From an uncultured Prevotella sp. (GTDB lineage: Bacteria > Bacteroidota > Bacteroidia > Bacteroidales > Bacteroidaceae): a stretch of DNA of 64,000 nucleotides. This document shows positions 35,201 to 42,905 of this stretch, one piece after another. The stretch spans positions 1 through 64,000 of the forward strand of contig ONAK01000001.1 of assembly GCA_900315765.1 (NCBI GenBank), written 5' to 3'. A model generated the notes under the pieces. That model searched no databases. It saw only the letters and a program-made list of their open reading frames with translations, and was not told where the DNA came from. A program made the position numbers and the translations under genes. Position 1 is the stretch's first letter, and every line of letters begins with the position of its first letter.

Positions 35201-36552
35201 TATTCTCCTCAGGGAAAAATTGTAACAAGAAAATTTTGGGCGAAAGAAATCTATTTATCCGATCCTTATTATATTATTTGGCTGCGGCAAAGACCTATGA
35301 ACTATTAACAGACCACAAATCAGCGTATAATATTTATGTACAGATGCTAGATGCGATATATGTGTTTTATCAGGCTCACCCTCAGAAACAGATATCCGAT
35401 GAAACAATCAAATTCTGCAAGGAACTTACCAAACAGGCAATCAATTGTACTTACTGGCATTATGACAATATAAACTGTGCTGAGATAGATACAATCAAAC
35501 ATGAGTTAGCAAAAAAACAGATTGATCAAATCAATCTCCAATACTTAAGTTCATATCCAGAGATAGAAGTGGCTATTTATAAATATTATAGCCTTTGTCT
35601 CTTGGGTGATATTTATATACGAAACAGTGTTTTACGGCATGTCCTCAATTCTCGCCAATTGGGACAGGATAAGTTGGTAGCAACATTAACCCAGAACATC
35701 CAGAACTTATATTTTAAAGTATTAGTGAACGAGGATATTTTATCAAGAATCATTCCTAAATTATATGATTCTATAAAAGATGATAATCATAGTCTGGCTG
35801 ACACGATAAATTATATTGCTGACTACTATTATAATGCAGATATAGATTCCATGTTATGTCAACTGAATTGGGGTATACTTGATGATGTTAACGATGTATA
35901 TGACAAGAGATTCTGTTTGTTGGATTATCTCATAAAAGACAGTCTTTTCTGTCTGAATAGAATTACGGAATTAATAGCTCCGTTATATAGTACCACATTG
36001 TATAACAATGCATTTATTGGTGAAGTTTATGAAAAAACATTTAACTGGAATCACTTGCTAATTTGTATGCGGGAGATTTTTGAGTTTACAGAAACTCAGG
36101 AGAAAGATCTTTTTATCTACGACCTAAAAAAAAGATGTTCTATTTATAACAAAAACCTTGATGATCCGTTAAGGGCATGTGGTAACTTATTATCTATTCT
36201 CGATTCCTGGAAAAATTATAATGAAGAAGGAAAATCAAAAGTGATGACTCTTTATGAAAAGGTATGTCCTCATAATAATAATTACTTGACAAGTACATAT
36301 CTAATAGGAAATGCCATTGACTTCTTTAACCGTTCGTTGGAAATGCATTCTTCAGGTAAAAGTTACAAAGAAATGATAACAACATTGTTTTTTCTGGAGG
36401 ATGATTTGCACAACGATTCTAATTATTTGAATTACGCAAGCGAAGTGTTCTTAATAAATGCAGGTTATGTTAGTGAGAAAATAAAGAATTTAAATAAATA
36501 TTCTTTGAAAAAGAGCCATTTGTTAGAGATTGATAATTATATAAGAAACTAA
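32251..36552 (+). CDS. giant KAP-like P-loop NTPase with TM insert and helical repeats
   Basis: A 1433-residue protein. Walker A GFRGMGKS (73-80) and Walker B IFIIDEL (294-300) frame two membrane helices (about 147-166 and 173-190); a TM insertion inside the NTPase domain is the hallmark of KAP-type ATPases. From about residue 640 the protein is long and helical, with TPR-like pairs such as MLGDIYMLEENYEQAIFEFNEARK. A Cys-rich patch lies near residue 880 (CENFKCKCEKRASPCCGC). AAAGGA precedes the ATG at good distance. STAND/KAP proteins with repeat regions often act as sensors in immunity; here the partner would be the patatin lipase. Confidence 0.8.
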   Translation: MCKYNSNYDSEMQKITIPLMGFKAFHHTNNNNDKQHDLNDFIGRKSILDKLQSWLEDNSEKGGKYSGAYLITGFRGMGKSSFVHKAIQNLIRKAPKKSRRCYVPISINVGNDLLTSKELLYIICKLLSAEFEKKTRLCENLLSRTNILAFQLIFFCSFIITLLYAISDWTSWKLWIGMSLMLIASVLLNHIYYGIWKLTNWSWLITVWQIKKLFKHLEERIDSETTLTKGNGFNANAKYKVNLDEGEVTAGLGYGKYFGKKNIYPIAHTSEIQDLLVNQLYLIKKLPCANFRFIFIIDELDKVSPEDNEKQIVPEYDSTNVVNGNSTYRSRQKALAGLLANMKYFISSSEAKFIFITGYDMYEASLADISNREFNLHSVFNGQINVSSFFRKAGDSKGADSMIEEYLCHALLKNGQDKEIRKDLYDYSNYYLTKWTESQKGKYERELERRVIFLRHFLTYLFYMSNGSPKKLAIYMEKYIRSKERIKEKHEEKNESEWDVEIKKITLGISNDEDCQWFLYFDVRSIHKIEFINYIIYPMIKNLIAKSSIYNDKLLVSTSFMISNLYKFHKSGFSLRNLEYMPELLDINKTPELRDFIGGILQFLNQTHIDEAVINLYKFKFPLRLSEEITFFSKTAEETSYLFNFSHDELLSVKKLYNQQLEHYSNTFYESPAVASIRHMLGDIYMLEENYEQAIFEFNEARKAIHRQEDEEENRSQIDSSHMLFLIRVTLKLGLAYEKRKTFDTAYATYENIVKQILEKAKDAKFYGKELYHTTNIINVLNSKSSFFANIRIMYLGILAKVAVLEKMDLGGIRKKDIILLSKEFEQIYTIATEEIRTLTIIDFFTKLGDILYFKGCNEEEWISDAKNYIAFINGDDVIFKCENFKCKCEKRASPCCGCLYYQISVSKCLKELHIHNESSSGVLEILELLYAPNRQMEIMKKGNLFMMAMANALVGLGNTFYGCSGASDDDSIARFFIHMNELLFSSGKNCNKKILGERNLFIRSLLYYLAAAKTYELLTDHKSAYNIYVQMLDAIYVFYQAHPQKQISDETIKFCKELTKQAINCTYWHYDNINCAEIDTIKHELAKKQIDQINLQYLSSYPEIEVAIYKYYSLCLLGDIYIRNSVLRHVLNSRQLGQDKLVATLTQNIQNLYFKVLVNEDILSRIIPKLYDSIKDDNHSLADTINYIADYYYNADIDSMLCQLNWGILDDVNDVYDKRFCLLDYLIKDSLFCLNRITELIAPLYSTTLYNNAFIGEVYEKTFNWNHLLICMREIFEFTETQEKDLFIYDLKKRCSIYNKNLDDPLRACGNLLSILDSWKNYNEEGKSKVMTLYEKVCPHNNNYLTSTYLIGNAIDFFNRSLEMHSSGKSYKEMITTLFFLEDDLHNDSNYLNYASEVFLINAGYVSEKIKNLNKYSLKKSHLLEIDNYIRN

Positions 36553-36565
36553 AAAAATTATTCCT

Positions 36566-37084
36566 ATGGAAAAAGAATTTAAAATTTGTTGTCCGTGTAT
36601 TTGTGTATGCTTATGCGTTATTGTTGTCTTCATAATAGGCATTTTTATTTACTTTCTTAAACAACATTTTGATTGGTGTCAATTGGTAATTGGAGCCTCA
36701 TTACTTATTTTATTGATTATGTGTATTTGTGTAATATATAAATGTTGTAATATAAAAAAAATACGATTAAAGAGTGAAGATATAGAATCCAAACTGAAAA
36801 ACATCGAAGATAGTTACAAAGATATTTCAAAGCAAATGTCAAGATGCTCCTTCTGTTCCTCAGCTATTGCAAATGATAGTATATATAAGACGATTGAAAA
36901 AGTTGCCGAAACATTTTGCAATAAGAATTGTGATGGCTCTAAATTAAATACCTTTAAAGAAGTAGTTGACGCTATTATAAAAAGTTACGAGTCAGACCGG
37001 AAAACTCTATCAAATAGTGAAAATAGTCAAGAGGAAGAGAATAATGGCACAGATACAAATGATGAAAGCATAACTAGACAATAA
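36566..37084 (+). CDS. small two-TM protein with coiled coil
   Basis: A 172-residue protein with two N-terminal membrane helices rich in Cys (CCPCICVCLCVIVVF; LVIGASLLILLIMCICVIY), a coiled-coil stretch (RLKSEDIESKLKNIEDSYKDIS), a CSFC pair and a polar tail. It starts 13 bases after the NTPase stop and ends 9 bases before the DUF262 gene, so it belongs to the same transcription unit. No family recognised. Confidence 0.7.
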   Translation: MEKEFKICCPCICVCLCVIVVFIIGIFIYFLKQHFDWCQLVIGASLLILLIMCICVIYKCCNIKKIRLKSEDIESKLKNIEDSYKDISKQMSRCSFCSSAIANDSIYKTIEKVAETFCNKNCDGSKLNTFKEVVDAIIKSYESDRKTLSNSENSQEEENNGTDTNDESITRQ

Positions 37085-37093
37085 AATTAGAAT

Positions 37094-38281
37094 ATGGGAA
37101 ATAGGGTTTATTATGGAGAGTATACACTCAAGCATTGGCTTGATCTGATACTCAAAAAGAATATTGTCTTGCCGGAGTATCAGAGATACTTCGTATGGGA
37201 CGAGAACAGGGTGAAGACACTCATAGAGACTTTTAACAGAAATCAGTTCGTACCTCCAATAACGATTGGGGCGTACACGAAAGGAAATACGGTTCAAAAC
37301 CTGATTATTGATGGCCAGCAACGATTGACAAGCTTACTGTTGGCGTGTTTGAACATCTTCCCCGACAAAACTAAATATGCGAAATTAGTTGAGAATTATG
37401 CTAATGAGAATGATGACATAACAGACGATGAGGATATGCCATACGATAATCTGCTGGAATGGAGATTCTCAGTTCTTACCGAGAAAGGTAGTACGCTGGA
37501 TGATATCCGAGACAAAATATTGGAGGGTAATTATAAATCATTGGGATTAACCCTTACTGAAGATTTCCTAAAGACTCATTATTTAGGTTTTTGCTATCTT
37601 GTGCCGGAAACATCTGTAAATAACTCACAGAAAAAATTCTATTCTTCCGTTTTCCGGAATATTAATATCCAAGGCGAACCGCTTCAACCTGTCGAAAGTC
37701 GTCAATCACTGTATTTCCTGGATGAGAGTCTTATAGATTTCTTTGAGCCTTCCTTTGGTAAAGAGGTACTATTAGATGCCAAGAAATATGGAGGTGTCGG
37801 GCGAATGGATTTCGTTAGATATATGTCGTTGCTTACCCAATATCATATAACGAGCCGATTCTCTTCTGTGGCCTATGGGTATAGATTCAAAATGGAAAAA
37901 TACTACGAGGAATACATCTATTCTGTAGTCGGTGAGGTGCCTTCTGATAAGTTCGGAAGCTTTGAAACGTTGTTTCCCCATAAAGACTTCACAACAGAGA
38001 TGAACAGGCTAACAACCTATATAGACCAATTGGACCTTAAAGGCATATATAGTTCTATTATCAATATGGATATGTATTTTATGGGATTGATATATCATGT
38101 TGTTATCCTTAAACACAATCTCATTATTAATAACGTTGATGGTTTCAGGCGTAATGTCCAATCAAAGATAGATGAATACAAGAAGGACAAATATCATTCA
38201 AGGAATCCTGCGGCGCTTAAGCATTTAAAAGCCCGAATGGAGAGCTCCATTAATATATATAATAGGTATATATCAAGATGA
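37094..38281 (+). CDS. DUF262 domain protein
   Basis: A 395-residue protein of the DUF262 (ParB/GmrS-like) class: LPEYQRYFVWDENRVKTLIETF near the N-terminus and the signature DGQQR at 73-77. In GmrSD and related defence proteins this domain binds or hydrolyses nucleotides. The C-terminal nuclease half of GmrSD is absent; in its place the next gene, overlapping by 4 bases (ATGA), encodes a HEPN-like protein. A two-gene system is therefore likely. Confidence 0.87.
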   Translation: MGNRVYYGEYTLKHWLDLILKKNIVLPEYQRYFVWDENRVKTLIETFNRNQFVPPITIGAYTKGNTVQNLIIDGQQRLTSLLLACLNIFPDKTKYAKLVENYANENDDITDDEDMPYDNLLEWRFSVLTEKGSTLDDIRDKILEGNYKSLGLTLTEDFLKTHYLGFCYLVPETSVNNSQKKFYSSVFRNINIQGEPLQPVESRQSLYFLDESLIDFFEPSFGKEVLLDAKKYGGVGRMDFVRYMSLLTQYHITSRFSSVAYGYRFKMEKYYEEYIYSVVGEVPSDKFGSFETLFPHKDFTTEMNRLTTYIDQLDLKGIYSSIINMDMYFMGLIYHVVILKHNLIINNVDGFRRNVQSKIDEYKKDKYHSRNPAALKHLKARMESSINIYNRYISR

Positions 38282-39033
38282 AACATACAGATTTTATATT
38301 ATCTCCTATCACAAGTCTCCTAAGTGAAACGGTTACAGCTTGTGTCGGAGTAGGCGATGGAATGGGGACATCAACTATCGCAGAGCACATTATGCAGTCT
38401 CTGTTTCTCCGTATGACGGGCTTTCAGGAACAAAAGATGAAATGTATATGCTGGGAATTGGCAACCTATGACTATGAATATCGGTATACACGTTTTAAAC
38501 AAAGCCCGTTGGGAGAATGTTCCAACTACAGAGAAAAGAATCTGGTAATAAATGATATCATTAGTTGTAGCAAGAAGATAGATGATTCATATGGCATTCT
38601 GGATAATATGGCGAAGACGCAAATCATTCAATCCGTTTTAACTGACATGGATGATATCTTAGTAGATTCAAATCTGTACAAATGGCAAGGCAGACAATAT
38701 GAAGATTATAAACTGATTGCAAAAGAAATAAAGCATGGTCATCTTCTTGTCGGCGGAAAAAACGGTACGGTGTCTCTTTTCCAAGAAAACAAGAATGGTA
38801 TAGGTGGGGGGTATAAAGATTTGTTGTTCATCTATGACAAAGTTTATCTACATAGGAACAGGTGTGCGCATAACACCCTGTCTTATCAGGATAATCTGCC
38901 TACACTTGACAAATTGCTGGACAATGATTATATATATGAGAATTATTTTTTACGGTATGCTATATTGATCTTAATAGATAAGATCGTAATTGCACTCTAT
39001 AAACAGTATCTATCTGCGATGGAATCGTTTTGA
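38278..39033 (+). CDS. HEPN-like protein, possible RNase effector
   Basis: A 251-residue mostly helical protein. Near the C-terminus it has RNRCAHN (193-199), which fits the R-x4-H motif of HEPN ribonucleases, within a helix typical of RNase-type HEPN domains. The start codon overlaps the DUF262 stop. By analogy to other DUF262-linked toxins it may cleave RNA when the DUF262 partner senses infection; this is inferred. The N-terminal 150 residues are not recognised. Confidence 0.65.
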   Translation: MKHTDFILSPITSLLSETVTACVGVGDGMGTSTIAEHIMQSLFLRMTGFQEQKMKCICWELATYDYEYRYTRFKQSPLGECSNYREKNLVINDIISCSKKIDDSYGILDNMAKTQIIQSVLTDMDDILVDSNLYKWQGRQYEDYKLIAKEIKHGHLLVGGKNGTVSLFQENKNGIGGGYKDLLFIYDKVYLHRNRCAHNTLSYQDNLPTLDKLLDNDYIYENYFLRYAILILIDKIVIALYKQYLSAMESF

Positions 39034-39039
39034 CGGCTT

Positions 39040-39621
39040 ATGAAGAAAATACTAGTATTGATGATGAGCGTGCTGCTGGCATTTGGATTGTTTAGTGCAT
39101 GTGGTAATTCTGATGATAATCCTGATACTAATGATTACAGTGAAAAAGAGGAAACTGGTACGATTGAGAAGAGTAGTGGCCAGATGGTAGATTTCCAACT
39201 CCAGAATGAGGATGGTACGGAATGTTACAATTTTAAGGAGGGTGATAATATCATTTTCAGGCTGGAGATCAAAAACGATACTGATGAAGATGCTATATTG
39301 CCTCCTTTCTCAGAGGTTTTAGGTCTTGATGTTTTTACCGTCTTTTCACAGGAAGGGGTAAAGATCGGGACGCCTTGGGATGTAATAATGACAAGCTTTC
39401 GTGAATGTGAAATTATCGGGGCACATAATTCTGTCGTATTTGTCTGTCCCTGGTTTGACATCCTGGCATTATATTATAATGGAACCCATCATTACTATTC
39501 CGAGTATTTCTATAAAAAGGATGATAAATCACCACTTCCCCAAGGGGAATACTTCTCTGAATTTGATATCAAACTAAATGAAAAGACGATAACTTGTTAC
39601 CGAAAATTTGATATAAGGTAA
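39040..39621 (+). CDS. lipoprotein of unknown function
   Basis: A 193-residue lipoprotein: signal peptide with lipobox LFSAC, acidic linker, then a beta-rich domain (FKEGDNIIFRLEIKNDTDEDAILPP...GEYFSEFDIKLNEKTITC) resembling intracellular-proteinase-inhibitor (BsuPI)-type beta sandwiches in layout. It begins 6 bases after the HEPN gene. Its place behind a HEPN gene may be incidental. Confidence 0.7.
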   Translation: MKKILVLMMSVLLAFGLFSACGNSDDNPDTNDYSEKEETGTIEKSSGQMVDFQLQNEDGTECYNFKEGDNIIFRLEIKNDTDEDAILPPFSEVLGLDVFTVFSQEGVKIGTPWDVIMTSFRECEIIGAHNSVVFVCPWFDILALYYNGTHHYYSEYFYKKDDKSPLPQGEYFSEFDIKLNEKTITCYRKFDIR

Positions 39622-39642
39622 CATGTCGCTTTTATTTTGTGC

Positions 39643-39650
39643 TATATTTG
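39643..39650 (+). promoter_or_regulatory. -7 element before 39687
   Basis: TATATTTG on the plus strand, 37 bases before the start codon; suggests a new transcription unit. Confidence 0.5.
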
Positions 39651-39686
39651 TCTAAAATTCATAGTTGAAACTAAGTTAAAGAAAAA

Positions 39687-40061
39687 ATGAAAAAAAGGAG
39701 AGTTTGTAAGCAGGGGAAGGTACAGAATTGTCAAAGGACAAGATCTGGCCTATCTGGTATGCCTATCATTGATAGGAGATCTCTATCTGTTAAAATAAAA
39801 AAGGATGGTGTAATCAATGTTGCCGCCAAATTGGTTGGAAAGCCTGGTATAATCATTCCCCCTACAGAGGGGCTATTAGGTAAAGAGGTTGCTATAACCA
39901 TTCAAGAGCTCGCAAGCAAGAAGGTAATTGGACCTGAAGCTTTGGTTAAAGTTCAGCTCAAAGGGCTTAAACTCGAACGGGCTGGTGGCGTATGGCCTCC
40001 ATATATGGTAAAATTGGAGAAAGGAACAGTTGTAAACATTGAAAAAATCAAGAAAATATGA
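39687..40061 (+). CDS. hypothetical basic protein
   Basis: A 124-residue protein, very basic at the N-terminus (KKRRVCKQGKVQNCQRTRSG), then a small beta-like part (VINVAAKLVGKPGIIIPPTEG, VKVQLKGLKLERAGGVWPP). No family recognised. It overlaps the next gene by 4 bases, which supports it being real. Confidence 0.6.
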   Translation: MKKRRVCKQGKVQNCQRTRSGLSGMPIIDRRSLSVKIKKDGVINVAAKLVGKPGIIIPPTEGLLGKEVAITIQELASKKVIGPEALVKVQLKGLKLERAGGVWPPYMVKLEKGTVVNIEKIKKI

Positions 40062-40540
40062 TGGAAGAAGAGAAGAAAGAAAAAGAAGTCATGGAAACAG
40101 AGAATCAATCAAACAAGTATTCAGACGGGGAGCAGATCAAGAATTTTATGAAAGAAGCATCGTCTAAGAGGGATACGATGGGTAGGCAAGTTATATATAC
40201 ACTTATTGCCGTTTTGTGGGCTCTCACATATTCAGAAGAGAATGGAAAGATTAATGCCAGTATCTGGTTAGAGATATCTTTCATTTGCGGAATACTTTAT
40301 GTTTGTTTAGATTACCTGTATCATTTCGTGTCTAACTATTTTTATAAAAGCATTCTGAAGAATCATTTCATACCAGAAGAAAATGGCGGTATGGTATACA
40401 AGGATAGGATTTCTAGTAAAATAGTTGAATATCGAACAAAATGTTGGATGGATGTGGGTTGCTGCTGGAGCTTCATTCTAATGCTACTCCTGTTCTTCAC
40501 CGCAATACCACTGATCATACATGTGGCATCTCTTTCTTAA
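40058..40540 (+). CDS. hypothetical membrane protein
   Basis: A 160-residue protein with a charged N-terminus and about three membrane helices (VIYTLIAVLWALTY; LEISFICGILYVCLDYLY; CCWSFILMLLLFFTAIPLII). It overlaps the preceding basic protein gene. The pair has no recognised function; a toxin-antitoxin or effector pair is conceivable but unsupported. Confidence 0.6.
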   Translation: MMEEEKKEKEVMETENQSNKYSDGEQIKNFMKEASSKRDTMGRQVIYTLIAVLWALTYSEENGKINASIWLEISFICGILYVCLDYLYHFVSNYFYKSILKNHFIPEENGGMVYKDRISSKIVEYRTKCWMDVGCCWSFILMLLLFFTAIPLIIHVASLS

Positions 40541-40630
40541 CAAATGATTGGAAAATTAAAAAAACTCAAGAAAATTGTAATGAAACATATAATTATTATT
40601 AAAAAAGTAGGTGCTATTAGGAGAAATATG

Positions 40631-40638
40631 TAACTTTG
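40631..40638 (+). promoter_or_regulatory. -7 element upstream of ThsA-like gene
   Basis: TAACTTTG, 45 bases before the start codon of the SIR2-SLOG gene. The -33 box is not consensus. Confidence 0.5.
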
Positions 40639-40683
40639 AACTAAAAATATATAAACTAACGATAATAACAAATTATCATATAT

Positions 40684-42123
40684 ATGAATAAAATAACTAA
40701 GTATCTTCTGGGAAATACCAAAAAAGAATTATCTGGGGCACTTACAAATATTGCAAAAAAGATTATAGATAATGAATGTTCTTTATTTGTGGGATCTGGT
40801 ATGTCCCTAAATTCGAATTTACCATCATGGTATCAGATGCTAAAGCCATGTGCAGATGATTTAAAAATTAAAATACAGCCACATTCGGATTTATTTTCCT
40901 TAGCACAGTATTATGTAAATAAAAAGTCAGAGGGAGAATTACGGAGTATAGTAAGTGACCAAATCAATCTATTGGCAAAATCAACATCCTTACATGAAGA
41001 TTTAGTTAGGGCAGGATTTAAAAGTATATGGACAACAAATTACGACCAATTAATTGAGAATAGCCTCCGAAATGTTGAAATAGCTTTCAATCCGATTACT
41101 TCGGATTATGATTTAGCATCTGTTTCTTATGAAGGGAAAGTCAATGTGTACAAAATTAATGGAGACATCTCCAACCGTAAAGGAATGGTTTTGACACAGA
41201 AGGATATTGAGAGATATACAGATACGCACAAATTACTATTGACATTTCTAAAAAAGGAATTGGTTTCTAATACATTTCTATTTATTGGTTATAGCTTTAC
41301 AGATAGAATAGTATTGAATTGTCTTAGTGAAATAAGAGAGTATCTACAAATACCTAATACTACCAATTATGCTATTATGGTTGTAACAGGAAAGGAGGAC
41401 CAAAATACTCTTTATTTCGTAGATGACTTAAAAAAGCGATACGGAATAGAGTGTCTTTACATTAAAAAAGAAGATATTTCAATTATTATTGAGATGCTAT
41501 GGAGATACATTAGAAACAAAAAAGTTTTCATATCAGGAGCATACTATACACTATCTGACAAAGAAGAACATTTTGCCGATGCTTTATCAGAACATCTCGT
41601 TAAAAAATTGTATCATAATGATTATCGAATCTCTACAGGTATTGGGAAACGACTTGGGGCTTTTATAACAGGTTATGCAAATCAATATCTTATAGTAGAA
41701 GGGATAACTAATATAAGTAAGTATTTGTCAATGAGACCTTTTCCTTTTCACCTCAATTTAGATGAAAAAGAGAAAATCAGGTACAGAACGATAATGCAGC
41801 AAGACTGCGCTGCCTCGATTTTTATGTTTGGACGTAGTGAATCAACTGCAAAAGAAGGGGCATTTGAAACTATTGGACATTATAGTCGTGGTGTATATCA
41901 AGAATTTGAAATCGCAAAAAAACTTGGTTGCAAAATAATCCCTATAGGCTCTACTGGATATGAGGCACATGTGATATGGAATGAGGTAAGAAATAATATA
42001 AACGAATATCCATATCTGTCTAAGAAAATCGATGTTCTGGGAAGTGAAAAGAATCCTGAAAGATTATCAAAGATTATTCTTTCTATCTTAGAGGACAACA
42101 CCAAACATCACGGAATTAATTAA
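40684..42123 (+). CDS. thsA: ThsA-like SIR2-SLOG protein (Thoeris effector)
   Basis: A 479-residue protein with an N-terminal SIR2-like NADase domain (VGSGMSLNSNLPSW, TTNYD at 117-121, INGD at 158-161) and a C-terminal SLOG domain (KVFISGAYYTLSDKEEHF, STGIGKRLG). This is the architecture of ThsA, which destroys NAD+ when its SLOG domain binds a cyclic ADP-ribose made by the TIR protein ThsB. In characterised ThsA the pair Asn112/His152 is catalytic. Here Asn119 is present, but 40 residues on, where His is expected, Asn159 occurs. The TIR gene is convergent and overlaps the 3' end by 36 bases. Confidence 0.85.
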   Translation: MNKITKYLLGNTKKELSGALTNIAKKIIDNECSLFVGSGMSLNSNLPSWYQMLKPCADDLKIKIQPHSDLFSLAQYYVNKKSEGELRSIVSDQINLLAKSTSLHEDLVRAGFKSIWTTNYDQLIENSLRNVEIAFNPITSDYDLASVSYEGKVNVYKINGDISNRKGMVLTQKDIERYTDTHKLLLTFLKKELVSNTFLFIGYSFTDRIVLNCLSEIREYLQIPNTTNYAIMVVTGKEDQNTLYFVDDLKKRYGIECLYIKKEDISIIIEMLWRYIRNKKVFISGAYYTLSDKEEHFADALSEHLVKKLYHNDYRISTGIGKRLGAFITGYANQYLIVEGITNISKYLSMRPFPFHLNLDEKEKIRYRTIMQQDCAASIFMFGRSESTAKEGAFETIGHYSRGVYQEFEIAKKLGCKIIPIGSTGYEAHVIWNEVRNNINEYPYLSKKIDVLGSEKNPERLSKIILSILEDNTKHHGIN

Positions 42124-42846
42124 TAAAAGGAATGATCTCTCCATAATGAGTAATTCTCTATTCTCAACTGGAAGCGATAGTTTTGTTTGACTAAATAAAT
42201 GATTAATACCTTGATAGTAGTATTGCGGAATATTGGAAATGTCATACAATGAAATAATATATTTACATATGGAGTAAAGAAGCGAAATTCTCGCGTTATA
42301 GTTCCCTTTGTATGTTGTTAAATATGATTGTATTATTATAATTGGATATGTGTGTAAAGGAATTTTCTCATAAGTAGCAATATATTCATTAAGAGTTTTA
42401 ATAGGATATTTATCCAATTCATCCAACAGCACTTTACAAACAACATGAATAGCAGCAGCAACAGAATCGATGCTAGGTGTTAGTTCTTTATATACAAGTT
42501 TTCTCATCCATTGATAATTCTCAGGAATATCTTCCGCTGATATATTGAAGAATATTGGAAAAACAATCATGTCTCCTTTTTCATATTTTTCTTTAATCAA
42601 TTCAATTTCTTCGTTTGCGCATTTAGAAGCAATACAATTGGGACTTAAAATGATTACTGCATAACGGCAAGAGCCAACACCTTCAACAAAATTTTTGTAA
42701 TTTCTTTGATCACTCATTAGCATAGTCCTTCTATCATACCATACAGGAATACAATAGTCATCCAAATGGTATAATAACGACTCGACAATAGCCTGTCTAT
42801 CTTTACTTGAAAAGCAAAAGAATACCATATAATTTGTTATTATCAT
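42088..42846 (-). CDS. thsB: ThsB-like TIR domain protein
   Basis: A 252-residue protein with an N-terminal TIR domain: MVFFCFSSKDRQAIVESLLYHL, IPVWYDRRTMLMSDQ, YAVIILSPNCIASKCANEEIELI (the Glu of this last motif is the usual TIR catalytic residue). The C-terminal 100 residues are helical and not recognised. In Thoeris, ThsB makes the signal that activates ThsA. The gene faces thsA and the coding regions overlap at the 3' ends. ATG at 42846 or at 42828 could be the start. Confidence 0.83.
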   Translation of the reverse strand: MIITNYMVFFCFSSKDRQAIVESLLYHLDDYCIPVWYDRRTMLMSDQRNYKNFVEGVGSCRYAVIILSPNCIASKCANEEIELIKEKYEKGDMIVFPIFFNISAEDIPENYQWMRKLVYKELTPSIDSVAAAIHVVCKVLLDELDKYPIKTLNEYIATYEKIPLHTYPIIIIQSYLTTYKGNYNARISLLYSICKYIISLYDISNIPQYYYQGINHLFSQTKLSLPVENRELLIMERSFLLLINSVMFGVVL

Positions 42847-42905
42847 TCGTTCATTTGCATTATTTATCTTATATTATTAATGTAAATCCCCAAAATGAAT
42901 GAAAA

